Shown one piece after another: positions 1 through 8,417 of a DNA stretch of 64,000 nt. Location of the stretch: assembly GCF_947496385.1 (NCBI RefSeq), contig NZ_CANMCP010000002.1:124001-188000 (forward strand). Direction: 5' to 3'. The translations under genes were made by a program, and so were the position numbers. This DNA is from an uncultured Croceicoccus sp. (GTDB lineage: Bacteria; Pseudomonadota; Alphaproteobacteria; Sphingomonadales; Sphingomonadaceae). Within the stretch, counting starts at the first letter, position 1; the number at the start of each line of letters is the position of its first letter. Under the pieces are notes generated by a model. It worked only from the letters and a program-made list of their open reading frames with translations. It did not search any database and was not told where the DNA came from.

Positions 1-740
1 CCGAGCGTGCGCAGGAGGCCGCGGCCCCGCTGCGCGATGCGCATGACTGGGTTCCGCTGGCCGAGGCGGATGCGATCGTGGTGCTGGGCGGCGACGGTTT
101 CATGCTGACCGCGCTGCATACCATGCTCGACGCCGGGCGGATCGTGCCCGCCTACGGGCTCAACCTCGGCACGGTCGGCTTTCTCATGAACAGGTACAAG
201 AGCGCCCGCCCGTTGATGGAGCGGCTCGCCCGCGCAAAGCCGCTCACCGTGTCGCCGCTTTTCATGAAGGCCGTTCGCCAGGACGGGTCGAGCTTCGAGA
301 ACTGCGCCATCAACGAGGTGTCGTTGCTGCGCGAAACGCGGCAGACGGCCAAGCTGGAGGTGTCGGTCGGCGGGAAGGTACGGATCCCGGAACTCGCATG
401 CGACGGGGTGCTGGTGGCGACGCCGGCGGGATCGACGGCCTATAATTTTTCCGCGAACGGCCCGATCCTTCCGCTCGCATCGGGGCAGCTCGCCCTCACC
501 CCGATCAGCGCATTTCGCCCGCGCCGGTGGAAAGGCGCGATCCTGCCCGATCACCTGCCGATCGCGTTCCGCGTGCTGGAGGCGGAAAAACGCCCGGTTT
601 CCGCCGTCGCCGATCAGAAGGAAGTGCGCAACATCGCCACGATCGAGGTCCGCGTCGCGCATGAACGCGACCTCACCTTGCTGTTCGATCCGGGCCATAG
701 CCTGGACGAGCGGATCGTGACCGAACAATTCGTGATCTGA
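1..740 (+). CDS. nadK: NAD kinase (5' end outside window)
   Basis: NAD kinase phosphorylates NAD+ to NADP+ in the cytoplasm. The frame is open from base 3, so the true start lies before the window; 245 residues are visible. The nucleotide-binding signature VLGGDGFML is encoded at 78-104, followed by the ATPAGSTAYNFSANGP segment (NAD kinase conserved region II) and a PISAFRPRRW segment. The length remaining fits the usual 250-300 residue enzyme with only a short N-terminal piece missing. It ends 89 bp before the tRNA-Asn gene. This is the left host flank of the integrated elements and looks intact. Confidence 0.95.
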   Translation, partial: ERAQEAAAPLRDAHDWVPLAEADAIVVLGGDGFMLTALHTMLDAGRIVPAYGLNLGTVGFLMNRYKSARPLMERLARAKPLTVSPLFMKAVRQDGSSFENCAINEVSLLRETRQTAKLEVSVGGKVRIPELACDGVLVATPAGSTAYNFSANGPILPLASGQLALTPISAFRPRRWKGAILPDHLPIAFRVLEAEKRPVSAVADQKEVRNIATIEVRVAHERDLTLLFDPGHSLDERIVTEQFVI

Positions 741-775
741 GCGAAGATTTTTGCGATTTTTTTGCCGGAGACGGC

Positions 776-803
776 TTGTCAAAAATCTCAGCGCTGTTAT
801 ACG
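776..803 (+). promoter_or_regulatory. Probable tRNA-Asn promoter
   Basis: TTGTCA (776-781), a 16-bp spacer and TATACG (798-803) form a good sigma70-type promoter about 27 bp before the mature tRNA 5' end. It lies in the AT-richer gap after nadK. This is inference from the motif only. Confidence 0.5.
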
Positions 804-829
804 CCCGGTCCTGCCTTGCAAAGGGCTGC

Positions 830-904
830 TCCCCGATAGCTCAGCGGTAGAGTAGGTGACTGTTAATCACTTGGCCGTAGGTTCGAATCCTACTCGGGGA
901 GCCA
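830..904 (+). tRNA. tRNA-Asn (GTT)
   Basis: A cloverleaf can be drawn: acceptor TCCCCGA (830-836) pairs with TCGGGGA (894-900), discriminator G901 and an encoded CCA (902-904). The anticodon stem GGTGA/TCACT encloses loop CTGTTAA with anticodon GTT (862-864), so it reads Asn codons. The T arm has the canonical GTTCGAATC. The 3' end of this gene is the integration core of the downstream prophage; the copy here is intact after insertion, as is usual for tRNA-targeting tyrosine integrases. Confidence 0.97.
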
Positions 905-907
905 CTA
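890..907 (+). other. attL core of the P2-like prophage (18-bp direct repeat)
   Basis: Bases 890-907, the last part of the tRNA-Asn plus CCA and three more bases, recur exactly at 42200-42217. This bounds a 41.3-kb insert whose integrase starts 150 bp inside. Similarity continues rightward beyond 909 because the second element carries a related integrase-end sequence, but to the left it stops at the core, which fixes the crossover region inside the tRNA 3' end. Confidence 0.88.
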
Positions 908-1018
908 TCTCTTTTCATCGACGTGCAATTTGGGGCAGGAACCTTGCGTTTCTGCCGTTTTTGCGCTGTCTGATGGTGCATGGAAGTGCATAAAAGAGCA
1001 GCTAAGCGCGGACAGTTT

Positions 1019-1040
1019 GGGGGCCTTTTTGGGGGCCTCG
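1019..1040 (+). repeat. Tandem GGGGGCC repeats, 12-bp period (left end)
   Basis: GGGGGCC occurs at 1019-1025 and 1031-1037, twelve bases apart, just before the integrase gene. The same pair with the same period is found at the right end (42118 and 42130), and a diverged GGGGG series (42329, 42341) lies at the left end of the second element. Position at both phage ends suggests arm-type sites for the integrase or excisionase; no binding data are visible. Confidence 0.4.
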
Positions 1041-1056
1041 TTTTGGCAGCAAAACC

Positions 1057-2310
1057 ATGCTGACCGATGCGGTTTGTCGAACGGCGAAACCGGCTACCAA
1101 GGATCGGAAGCTTTCCGATTCGGGTGGCCTTTTTCTATTGGTGAAGCCGACCGGCTCCAAGAGCTGGAAATACAAGTATCGCCTGCCCGACGGTCGCGAG
1201 AAGAAGCTCACGATCGGCACCTATCCGCAAGTGACCTTGGCCGAGGCCCGGAAGGCACGGGATCTCGCGCGCGAGCAACTGACGTCCGGCATCGACCCAT
1301 CGGCGGAGAAAAAGCGGCGAAAGGCGGCGAATGCGCTGGCTGCGCTCGAAACCTTCGAAGCGGTCGCGCGGGCTTGGCATCGCGAGAAAGAATCCACGCT
1401 CACTCCGCGATACGCAAAACAGGTTCTAGTTCGGCTCGAGGAGAACATGTTCCCGCATATCGGCGCGTTACCGATCGACAAGGTTCAACCGCCGCAGGTG
1501 CTCGAAGCAATACGCAAGATCGAGGCGCGCGGCTCGAAGGAAATGGCGCATCGGGTGCGAACGCATACTTCCGACGTGTTTGTCTGGGCGATCGCGTCGG
1601 GTATCTGCCAGCAGGATCCTGCCGCGATCATTCGCAAGGCATTGAAGCCGACCGATCCGAAGCTTCGTCCTGCCCGCACCAAGCTGAAGGACGCACGCAA
1701 GGTTCTCACCTCGACCGAGGCGCTCAACGATATCTGGTGGGCAACACGGCTCGCCTCCCGATTGCTGGCCTTGACCGCGGCGCGTCCGGGCGTGATACGG
1801 TTGGCCGAGCGTACCGAGTTCGAGAATCTGGACGGAAAGCAGCCGATCTGGCGAATTCCGGCCGGGAAGATGAAACTCACCCGCGAGCGCAAACGCGACG
1901 CGGCCTTCGAATTCGTTATGCCGCTCTCGCGCCAATCTGTCGAAACGGTGAAGGCGGCGATGGAAGCGAGCCCCAGCCCACAATGGCTGTTTCCCGGCAT
2001 TGGAAGCTGGCGCAAACCGATCAGCGATTCGACACTCAGCAAACACTATCGCGATGCGGGCCTCGCGGGGCGGCATGTACCGCATGGCTGGCGTTCCAGC
2101 TTTTCCACGATCATGAACGAACGCGCGGCGGTGGAGGATCGCGAACGCGACCGTGCGATCATCGACCTGATGCTGGCGCACGTGCCCGAGGGCGTCGAGG
2201 CAGCCTACAATCGGGCCGCCTACATGCCTCGCCGGCGCGAACTGGCACAGGTCTGGGCGGACCTATTGATGGACGGCATGCCTCTGCCCGGAACGCTTAT
2301 CCCGCGCTGA
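1057..2310 (+). CDS. Tyrosine integrase of the P2-like prophage
   Basis: A 417-residue P4-type integrase with an N-terminal DUF4102-like arm-binding domain (residues 1-90), a core-binding helical domain (about 95-200) and a tyrosine recombinase catalytic domain (about 215-400). Visible catalytic positions are R243 in TAARPGVIR, H343 and R346 in PHGWR, H375 in LAHVP and the nucleophile Y384 in AAYNRAAY. It sits immediately inside attL, transcribed into the element, and should catalyse integration into and excision from tRNA-Asn. A close relative, broken by one stop codon, is found at 42364-43617. The next gene follows after 19 bp and is probably cotranscribed. Confidence 0.95.
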   Translation: MLTDAVCRTAKPATKDRKLSDSGGLFLLVKPTGSKSWKYKYRLPDGREKKLTIGTYPQVTLAEARKARDLAREQLTSGIDPSAEKKRRKAANALAALETFEAVARAWHREKESTLTPRYAKQVLVRLEENMFPHIGALPIDKVQPPQVLEAIRKIEARGSKEMAHRVRTHTSDVFVWAIASGICQQDPAAIIRKALKPTDPKLRPARTKLKDARKVLTSTEALNDIWWATRLASRLLALTAARPGVIRLAERTEFENLDGKQPIWRIPAGKMKLTRERKRDAAFEFVMPLSRQSVETVKAAMEASPSPQWLFPGIGSWRKPISDSTLSKHYRDAGLAGRHVPHGWRSSFSTIMNERAAVEDRERDRAIIDLMLAHVPEGVEAAYNRAAYMPRRRELAQVWADLLMDGMPLPGTLIPR

Positions 2311-2329
2311 CGCGCGCAGGAGGCCGCGC

Positions 2330-3175
2330 ATGACGGCCTCGGTTTTCGGTGACAAGCTTGCGGGTGGCAGTGACAACGTCACGAGCTTTGGCGCGATCGC
2401 GGCGCAGCTGGTCGGCGTCAAACTGGACCGCAAGGTGCGCGCGCGGCTCGGCCGGGGCGACAGCCCGCGCAGCGGCGAACCTGTCTGGCGCAACAGCTAT
2501 TCCCGCGGTCAGATGGAGGACCGCCTTTGGCGACCGATCCACGATGGCACGAAGCGAGGCGGGGCACGCTGGACGCGGGCGCTGCTGAAGCGTGCACGGG
2601 AACTCGAATTCGCCTCGCGGCTCAAACGGCGCGAGAAATTGCCTGGAAGCGAGAACGGTGTGATCGGCCATGTCGGGCTTGAGGTGCTCGAATACATGTT
2701 TGGCATCGTCGACTATGCAACGGGACGGCTCGAACCTGCTATCGCGACGATCGCCGATGCAATCGGACGATCATACTCCGCAACCCACCGCGCCCTCGTT
2801 CGGCTGCGCGAATGCGGCTTCCTCCGCTGGATGCGACGCAGCGAACCGATCGAGAACCCCGAACCCGACAGCCCGCAGGTCAGGCAAATCAGTAATGCTT
2901 ACGCTTTGCTCGTGCCCGAACAGATGCGCAACTGGCTCGGCCGGCTCCTTCGACCAGCGCCGACGCCAGCTTGCGCGCAGGACCGCTTGGCGGCCGACAG
3001 GGAGGAACTGGACCGGATCGCGGCAAACATGACCGCCACGGACTGGCAAGCAGCGTTCGGCGCGACGAAGAACGGAGACATTCTGGCCGATGTCGCTCGC
3101 GCAATCGACGCCCGCGATGCTCTGACCGCGAATCCTCCAGTGCTGGAGAAACCGGGGGATCATTCTGATCCATGA
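2330..3175 (+). CDS. Winged-helix protein linked to the integrase
   Basis: 281 residues, with an AGGAGG-type ribosome site a few bases before ATG 2330. The N-terminal part is basic with conserved GDSPRSGEPVWRNSY; the centre (about 110-170) reads as a winged helix (RSYSATHRALVRLRECGF). The C-terminal third is variable. A homologue with the same position behind an integrase lies at 43637-44503, so integrase plus this gene moves as a unit. It may be a regulator or a replication-initiation-type DNA-binding protein; the winged helix next to an array of hairpins would fit the latter, but no initiator motif is recognised. Function unknown. Confidence 0.75.
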   Translation: MTASVFGDKLAGGSDNVTSFGAIAAQLVGVKLDRKVRARLGRGDSPRSGEPVWRNSYSRGQMEDRLWRPIHDGTKRGGARWTRALLKRARELEFASRLKRREKLPGSENGVIGHVGLEVLEYMFGIVDYATGRLEPAIATIADAIGRSYSATHRALVRLRECGFLRWMRRSEPIENPEPDSPQVRQISNAYALLVPEQMRNWLGRLLRPAPTPACAQDRLAADREELDRIAANMTATDWQAAFGATKNGDILADVARAIDARDALTANPPVLEKPGDHSDP

Positions 3176-3180
3176 AAGGA

Positions 3181-3329
3181 ATGAGAAGGCTTTCGCCTTC
3201 TCATGCGCGGGCTGCGCCCCATATCTTTGCTGACCGGCCCCGAAACGTTCAAACAAAACTGGAAAACACCGACGGCCGCACCGTCGGACGGAGCGGCTTG
3301 CGCCGCTCCGGTGCTTGGCGAGGGCCAAG
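3181..3329 (+). repeat. Cluster of four hairpins downstream of the HTH gene
   Basis: Four inverted repeats lie in 150 bp: ATGAGAAGGC-TTTC-GCCTTCTCAT (3181-3204), GACGG-N5-CCGTC (3271-3285), CGGAGCGGC-TTGC-GCCGCTCCG (3289-3310) and CTTGGC-GAGG-GCCAAG (3314-3329). The same set in the same order, with stems kept while flanks changed, occurs at 44508-44656. The first could serve as a terminator for the int-HTH transcript, although no U tract follows. The conserved series may be a replication or transfer origin. Confidence 0.65.
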
Positions 3330-3448
3330 GGGGCAAAAGCTGTGCCAACCATGACGGTATCGCAAGTCGTGTTGTTCCTCTTTCTCAAAGACTTGCAGCG
3401 CGGCCACAAAGCACTTTCGCCGTTTGTTCGCGTTGATATAGTAGCTCC

Positions 3449-3844
3449 ATGGGGAAATTTCGTATCTGGCCGGTCGCTTTTCGATCCCTTCAGCACATGA
3501 TCGATAACCGAATAATATTGCGCGTCGGTTGTGTAGATTGCGGACATTTTTTCGACGCGGATCTCTCGGCTCTATATCGAGCACGCGGCGGCGAGTTCTC
3601 CCTGATCGGCCAGACCTGCACCTGTCGACTTACGATCTGCCGGGGAACGGGATATTTCGTGGCCGCGCGATCCATGAATGAGCCGCTGTCGACGCTGACG
3701 CGGAGCGGAGATGATCCACTCAAGCTGGGCGGTTTGAATGCCACCGACCTCGAACCGCCCAGCCCGCCAGATCCTTCCGGCGGGCGTCACGGCTCGATCA
3801 GTCGTTTTGTGCATCATATCGCAACACAGGCTTCAGCTGCCTGA
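3449..3844 (+). CDS. Small zinc-ribbon-like protein
   Basis: Up to 131 residues; an inner ATG at 3497 would give MIDNRIILRVGCVDCG and may be the true start. The part with recognisable family character is VGCVDCGHFFDADLSALY followed by TCTCRLTICRGTGYFV, a pattern of paired cysteines typical of short alphaproteobacterial zinc-ribbon proteins. The proline-rich tail is unremarkable. It lies in an AT-richer stretch between the integrase cassette and the packaging genes, a usual site for accessory genes. Exact function is unknown; DNA or RNA binding is only a guess from the ribbon. Confidence 0.55.
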   Translation: MGKFRIWPVAFRSLQHMIDNRIILRVGCVDCGHFFDADLSALYRARGGEFSLIGQTCTCRLTICRGTGYFVAARSMNEPLSTLTRSGDDPLKLGGLNATDLEPPSPPDPSGGRHGSISRFVHHIATQASAA

Positions 3845-3974
3845 TAAAGCGGCCGCGCCGGGAAACTGCGGCGGAGCGCTCTAACTCATTTGCATCAAAA
3901 CCGGGGCAAAAAGCCTGCGGGCGAGGCGTGGGGGCAAGCGCGGCGCTCCGGGTGGCAGTGAGGTGTCGACCGGA

Positions 3975-4259
3975 TCACTCTCGCGCGAGCGGCCCGATGG
4001 ATTGCGGCCGGCGCCCACACACGCTGCATCGAAATCGTTCGGCCGCGCCCTCGAGGCCGATCGGCCAGCGCATCTCATGGAACCGCGTGACGACCGCGCG
4101 GCCTGACAGCATGGCGCGATGGCCGCAACTGCAACGCAGCTCGACATCGTATCCGTGCCTAGAAAAGTCGTGGATGGTTCGGAAGTGTTTGCTGCCCATT
4201 CGCTCTATAGAACGAAATAAGAACATGTCAGCAAGGTGTCGCGCCGCAACACTGGGCAA
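3975..4259 (-). CDS. Small zinc-ribbon protein, leftward
   Basis: At most 94 residues. CSCGHRAMLSGRAVV and ERFRCSVCGRRP give a C-x-C ... C-x2-C metal site of the same general type as the gene at 3449-3844, with which it is convergent. The start is uncertain: an inner ATG giving MGSKHFRTIHDF would leave 74 residues and removes an N-terminus that does not look conserved. The motif is common in sphingomonad genomes and islands. No function is assigned. Confidence 0.6.
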   Translation of the reverse strand: MPSVAARHLADMFLFRSIERMGSKHFRTIHDFSRHGYDVELRCSCGHRAMLSGRAVVTRFHEMRWPIGLEGAAERFRCSVCGRRPQSIGPLARE

Positions 4260-4280
4260 AACTCTGCGAGCTGCAAGGCC

Positions 4281-4322
4281 GGTGGACTAGTTCCGGTGCG
4301 TGCAGCCCGGAACTAGTCCACC
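4281..4322. terminator. Perfect 16-bp inverted repeat
   Basis: GGTGGACTAGTTCCGG (4281-4296) and its exact complement (4307-4322) flank a 10-base loop. It lies 8 bp past the stop of the leftward methylase gene and between convergent transcripts, so termination is the simplest role. There is no U tract on either strand, so it could instead be an RNA-processing or protein-binding site. Confidence 0.5.
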
Positions 4323-4329
4323 TTCTCGG

Positions 4330-5154
4330 CTAGGCAGCGTTACCGCTGCTGATGATAAGCTCGCCAAACGTCCGCCCATTGTCATTGCCCGCGATCGTAT
4401 AGCGCACATCCTCTTGGCGCATATCGAACCCGGCGAAGATCCTGCGCACCTCGGGATGATCGTTAATCGACAGCACGAACGATCCCCGCAAGCCGCGCAG
4501 CTGCTTGGCCATGCGCTCGAACTGGCTCCGGTCGAACAGGTCGGCGCCATAGTCCCCTTCGCTGCCGAAATATGGCGGGTCGAGATAGAACAGCGTGCCC
4601 GGCCGATCGTATCGGGCGATGAATGCGCTCCAGTCGAGCCGCTCGATCACAACGCCGGCAAGCCGTTCATGGATCGCCTCGAGCATCGGGCCAAGCTTCG
4701 TGACATCGAACCGACCGGCCCCGATCGGATTCACGCCGTAGTTGCGGCCCGCGACCTTGCCACCGAAAGCCAAGCGCTGGATATATAGGAACCGCGCCGA
4801 GCGCTGCAGGTCGGTCAACGTCGACGGATCTTGGGCCACGAGCTTTTCGAAATTGGCGCGGCTCGAAATTTGCCAGCGGATCATCTCGATGAAGGCAACG
4901 TAATGATGCTGCAGCACCCGGAAAAACGTGCTGACATCCTCGGACCAGTCATTGATGACTTCGACACGCGGGCGTTCGGTGCGGCGAAAGAACACGCCCC
5001 CCATGCCAACGAATACCTCGGCATAGGTCGTGTGCGGGATCGAGGCGATCAGTGGGACGAGCCGCTTCGCGAGGTTGCGCTTGCCGCCGATATAGGGCGC
5101 GGCGGGCCGCACCGGATCGATCGGCGAAAGAGCGGGTGCCAGGTTACTATTCAT
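4330..5154 (-). CDS. D12-class DNA adenine N6-methyltransferase
   Basis: Dam-like enzyme of 274 residues that transfers methyl groups to adenine in DNA. The AdoMet motif appears as APYIGGKRNLAKRL (residues 19-32) and the catalytic motif is DPPY (192-195). The start at 5154 is chosen because GGAG lies about 8 bases upstream and the homologous part begins soon after; the upstream extension in the same frame has no conserved character. It lies downstream of the portal gene in the leftward late operon, so it may protect virion DNA from host restriction or alter late gene expression. No cognate endonuclease is adjacent. Confidence 0.92.
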   Translation of the reverse strand: MNSNLAPALSPIDPVRPAAPYIGGKRNLAKRLVPLIASIPHTTYAEVFVGMGGVFFRRTERPRVEVINDWSEDVSTFFRVLQHHYVAFIEMIRWQISSRANFEKLVAQDPSTLTDLQRSARFLYIQRLAFGGKVAGRNYGVNPIGAGRFDVTKLGPMLEAIHERLAGVVIERLDWSAFIARYDRPGTLFYLDPPYFGSEGDYGADLFDRSQFERMAKQLRGLRGSFVLSINDHPEVRRIFAGFDMRQEDVRYTIAGNDNGRTFGELIISSGNAA

Positions 5155-5304
5155 TAACGAAAACTCCGTATGCCCGCCGTGCCTCTCGAGGGCAGGCGGG
5201 ATGATCCCTTGGCGGGACCGATGGGGACATGACGAAGCTCTTTTTCGTCGGAACTGGGCGTTGCTGCGCCCGTTCCCCCGCCTCACCGGCGGGCGGAATT
5301 CGTA

Positions 5305-6366
5305 TCAGGCGGTGGCCGATGGCGGAGCATAAGGCGTAAAATCCACCGCCTTCAGCCCGAGCCAGTCGTTCACCTCCATCATGCGCGACATGAGCGGCTC
5401 GATCTCATTGAGCATGAAGACGTCGAGCGCCTTCTGCACATCACCGAACCCGCCATTGTTTTCGGGAATGATCGCGACGAGCTGCGGCGGCGTGCGATGG
5501 GCGGCCAGCATCTCGTCGCGGCTCACGCGCTTCACATTCAGGAATTCGTCCTTCGCCGCGACCTCGCTGATCGGGATGATCTTCACATCGTCTTTGCCAC
5601 CCGCCGGCGCATGCAGGAACAGGTTGCGAAAATTGCCCGGTCCCTTCGACTGACGAAGCGCCTCACGCACCTGGTCGGCGTCCTCGTTGCTCATCCCCGC
5701 GCCCGAGGCGTAAAAGATGAAGCCCGCGTGGCTCCCGTTGAGATAATAGCGGCGCCGGAACAGGGTCGCGGCCTCGCCGAGTAGCCCGGCCTGCAGAGCC
5801 CCGAAGAATTCCGGCACGCCATAGATCTCCTGCGCCGGATGTTCCTGCAGCAGCTGGTGGACGTGGCCCGGCTCGAACGCATGTTCCTGGCGCCAACCCG
5901 GCACGAAGAAGAAGTGCCCCTCGTCGACGCCGCGCCGCATGTAGCGTGCCAGCGCATGGCGCAGCTGCATCGGGCGCCCGGCGAGATTGTCGCGGAGCTC
6001 GAGATAGCCATTGCCGAGGCTGAGGAAGTCGAGCGCCCATTTGCGAAAGTTCGCGCGGTCGAGCCAGCGCGACGGGACGAAGTGCTTCACCAGCAGGTTC
6101 ACCTTCAGCCGGATGCAGCTCGCATGCGGTCCCGGCATGTCGAATGCGCGCGCAAGGCCGCATTGCGACACCGGCGGCACGTACCACCGGCCATTCGTGA
6201 CGCTTTCGATATAGCCGAGCATGCTGGATCGATCGAGAACCGGCTCCGGCTCGCCGAAGCTGAAGGCGGTGACGCCGCGCTTGCCGTCCTGGTCGATCGT
6301 CGCCGTCGCCGCGGCCCGCTCCATCGCCTGGCCCTGCGCATCGTAAATCGTGACAGGCTGCGCCAT
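5305..6366 (-). CDS. Phage portal protein, P2 gpQ-like
   Basis: 353 residues of the P2/PBSX portal family, which forms the dodecameric DNA channel at the capsid vertex and the docking site for terminase and tail. Recognisable segments include GPHASCIRLKVNLLVKHF, LDFLSLGNGYLEL and AHRTPPQLVAIIPENNGGFG near the C-terminus. The chosen start, MAQPVTIYDAQ at 6366, overlaps the terminase stop by the ATGA arrangement, indicating coupled translation. Order portal then terminase on the strand opposite the capsid genes is that of P2. Confidence 0.95.
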   Translation of the reverse strand: MAQPVTIYDAQGQAMERAAATATIDQDGKRGVTAFSFGEPEPVLDRSSMLGYIESVTNGRWYVPPVSQCGLARAFDMPGPHASCIRLKVNLLVKHFVPSRWLDRANFRKWALDFLSLGNGYLELRDNLAGRPMQLRHALARYMRRGVDEGHFFFVPGWRQEHAFEPGHVHQLLQEHPAQEIYGVPEFFGALQAGLLGEAATLFRRRYYLNGSHAGFIFYASGAGMSNEDADQVREALRQSKGPGNFRNLFLHAPAGGKDDVKIIPISEVAAKDEFLNVKRVSRDEMLAAHRTPPQLVAIIPENNGGFGDVQKALDVFMLNEIEPLMSRMMEVNDWLGLKAVDFTPYAPPSATA

Positions 6367-8198
6367 CAAAAAATCTCCATCGTGGATTTCTGGCCCGCGG
6401 CGTCGCCGTCGAGCGGTTCGTTGAAAAGGACGTGCATCACCGCCCACGCGACATCGGCATGGCCGGTGTCCTCGCTGCGGGATGCGACATAGGTCAGCTG
6501 CTGGCCCGACTTCGTCAGCTGCGGCCGGATCGACAGGAAGCTGGCGGTGATGTCCTTATCGCCCGCATCGAACTCGAGCCGGCCGGCGCGGATGACGTTC
6601 TTCGCCTTGAGCACCATGAGGTTCTTCACCTGGGCTGAATACGTGATGCCGCGCGCCGCCGGGAACTTCGGCCGGATCAGCTGCAGCACCGCTGCGCCAA
6701 CCCCGGTCGTATCGATGCCGATGTCCACCACGTTATAGCGGCCCATCATGTCCTCGATCGCGGCGGCCTGCAGTTCGAAATCACCGCGCAGCCGACGCTT
6801 GTCCAGCACGCGGAACGGCGCGCCCTTTTTCGTCGGCAGGGCAATCACGACGAGCGCGGCATCGTCGCCCTGCGCACTTTCCTGCGGATCGTAGCCGATC
6901 GCGACCTCGCCATCGCCGAACGGGCGCAGGCCATAGGGATCGAAATCGCGCCATTTGTCGTCGGCATCGACGCGGCAACGGTTGAGCAGCGCCATCGGAA
7001 AGGCCGATTGCGCATCGTCGACGAACTCGCACAGATAGAGATTGGCGAAGACGTCGGGCGACTTACGCCGTCGCAGATCCGCAATGTCGAACAGGTCGCA
7101 TCCGCTGGCCGCCGCGTCCTCGATCGTGACGCGCTGCCGCCAGATACCATCGGCGCACAACACGCCGTCGCGCAAATCGTCGGCCGAATAGGCTTCGATC
7201 TTCGTCCAGTCCTTCTTGGGCTTGCCCTCGTTGAACCATTCGCCCGACCATTTGCGATAGGCGCCATGCCCGGTGCTCGATGGCGTCGAAAAATAGGTCT
7301 CGCGATATCGCTTCTGGCTCGCCATGCCGCTGGCGACCTCATCGATGCGTTCAAAATCCTGCGCCCAGAAACACTCGTCGTAATAGAAATTACCGTGTTC
7401 GCCCTGCGCGGTACGATAGTTCGCGCCGAGGAAGAATAGCGTCGGCCGTTCCAGCGGCTTGCCGTCCTCGTCATCGCCGCGATCGATGAGCATGTGCTCA
7501 CCCTTCAGCATGACGCCGGTGACGCGGAACACGAACTCGATGATATAGCGGCGGAAGATCTCGGCCTGCCGGCGCGAAGCGGACAGGAAGATCTGGTTCC
7601 GCCCGGTGTCGAGCGCATCGATCAAAGCTTCGCGCGCGAAATACCAGGTCGCGCCGATCTGTCGGCTCTTCAGGATGAACCGGGTGCGCTGGTTGGCATT
7701 GGCCCACCACGTACCCTGGTATCCGAAACATTCCTTCTCGAACGCGGCTTTGAGCTGCGCGGCCATATCGGCATCGATCAGGTTGGGCCGCTTCGGCTTC
7801 TTCGGCCCGGCATTGCGATTGGCGACCTTGGGATTGAGATCGGCCTCGTTCCCGCTGTCGCGATAGCGGCGGCATCGTTCGAACCGCTCGATCTGGCGGC
7901 CGAGCAGGTCGATCTCCTTGAAGTCCTTCCCGCTCTTCTCCTCCTTCGCAACCAGCATCTGGTACCGGACCAGCACCGATTCCTCGGCCGCGCGGAGCGG
8001 AGGCGCTTCCTTCCACTTCTCGCGCTTGGCCCAGCTGGCGATCGTCGGGCGCGGGACCGGCTTCCCATCCTCGCCGCGGATGCCGAGCCTCTCGAGCTCG
8101 TCGACGATGTCGGTGATGCCCCACCCGCGCCAATAGAGCGAGCGCGCCTCTCGGCGTACGTCGGCATAGGCAGGTTGATCGAGGGGGGCGAGAAGCAT
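6366..8198 (-). CDS. Terminase large subunit, P2 gpP-like
   Basis: 610-residue packaging ATPase/nuclease. An N-terminal helix-turn-helix (about 10-60, RGWGITDIVDELERLG) precedes the ATPase domain with the Walker A variant LKSRQIGATW (176-185) and Walker B-like FYYDECFW (D274, E275). The C-terminal half carries the RNase H-like nuclease fold (IGYDPQE, VDIGIDTTGVG). It is the first gene of the leftward late transcript. The ATG at 8198 lies 57 bp from the centre of the late activator site at 8243-8267, and no convincing Shine-Dalgarno precedes it. Confidence 0.96.
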   Translation of the reverse strand: MLLAPLDQPAYADVRREARSLYWRGWGITDIVDELERLGIRGEDGKPVPRPTIASWAKREKWKEAPPLRAAEESVLVRYQMLVAKEEKSGKDFKEIDLLGRQIERFERCRRYRDSGNEADLNPKVANRNAGPKKPKRPNLIDADMAAQLKAAFEKECFGYQGTWWANANQRTRFILKSRQIGATWYFAREALIDALDTGRNQIFLSASRRQAEIFRRYIIEFVFRVTGVMLKGEHMLIDRGDDEDGKPLERPTLFFLGANYRTAQGEHGNFYYDECFWAQDFERIDEVASGMASQKRYRETYFSTPSSTGHGAYRKWSGEWFNEGKPKKDWTKIEAYSADDLRDGVLCADGIWRQRVTIEDAAASGCDLFDIADLRRRKSPDVFANLYLCEFVDDAQSAFPMALLNRCRVDADDKWRDFDPYGLRPFGDGEVAIGYDPQESAQGDDAALVVIALPTKKGAPFRVLDKRRLRGDFELQAAAIEDMMGRYNVVDIGIDTTGVGAAVLQLIRPKFPAARGITYSAQVKNLMVLKAKNVIRAGRLEFDAGDKDITASFLSIRPQLTKSGQQLTYVASRSEDTGHADVAWAVMHVLFNEPLDGDAAGQKSTMEIF

Positions 8199-8242
8199 GG
8201 GCGCCAGCTAACCGCACCGCTGCCGACCTTGCGCGCCCCTCT

Positions 8243-8267
8243 TGTTGTAACCGCCCCGTTTACAACA
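8243..8267. promoter_or_regulatory. Late promoter activator site (Ogr-type) 1, bidirectional
   Basis: TGTTGT-N13-ACAACA lies in the divergent gap between terminase (minus) and scaffold (plus). The same motif with identical spacing is found at 16905 and 27881, each before a late operon. P2 Ogr/Delta proteins act at dyads of TGT-N12-ACA type around -55, and an Ogr-like gene is present at 37651. The site is symmetrical, so it can serve both directions. Confidence 0.8.
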
Positions 8268-8417
8268 CCCCCCGCTTGAACCTGACCCCGCATCGGTGCC
8301 CTTTCGCAAGCGATGAACTCGGCATGGCGCGTGCCCGCCTGCCGACCCCGAGCTTCGGCGCCCTGCCCCTCCTCTCGGGGCGTCGAAGCTCACCTGACAA
8401 CGGAGCTCGCGACCATC

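Noticed and set aside
930-2333. 467-codon frame overlapping the first integrase, with a similar one at 42180-43640
   Set aside because: It parallels the integrase in another frame and is conserved only because the integrase DNA is. No ribosome site and low-complexity composition.
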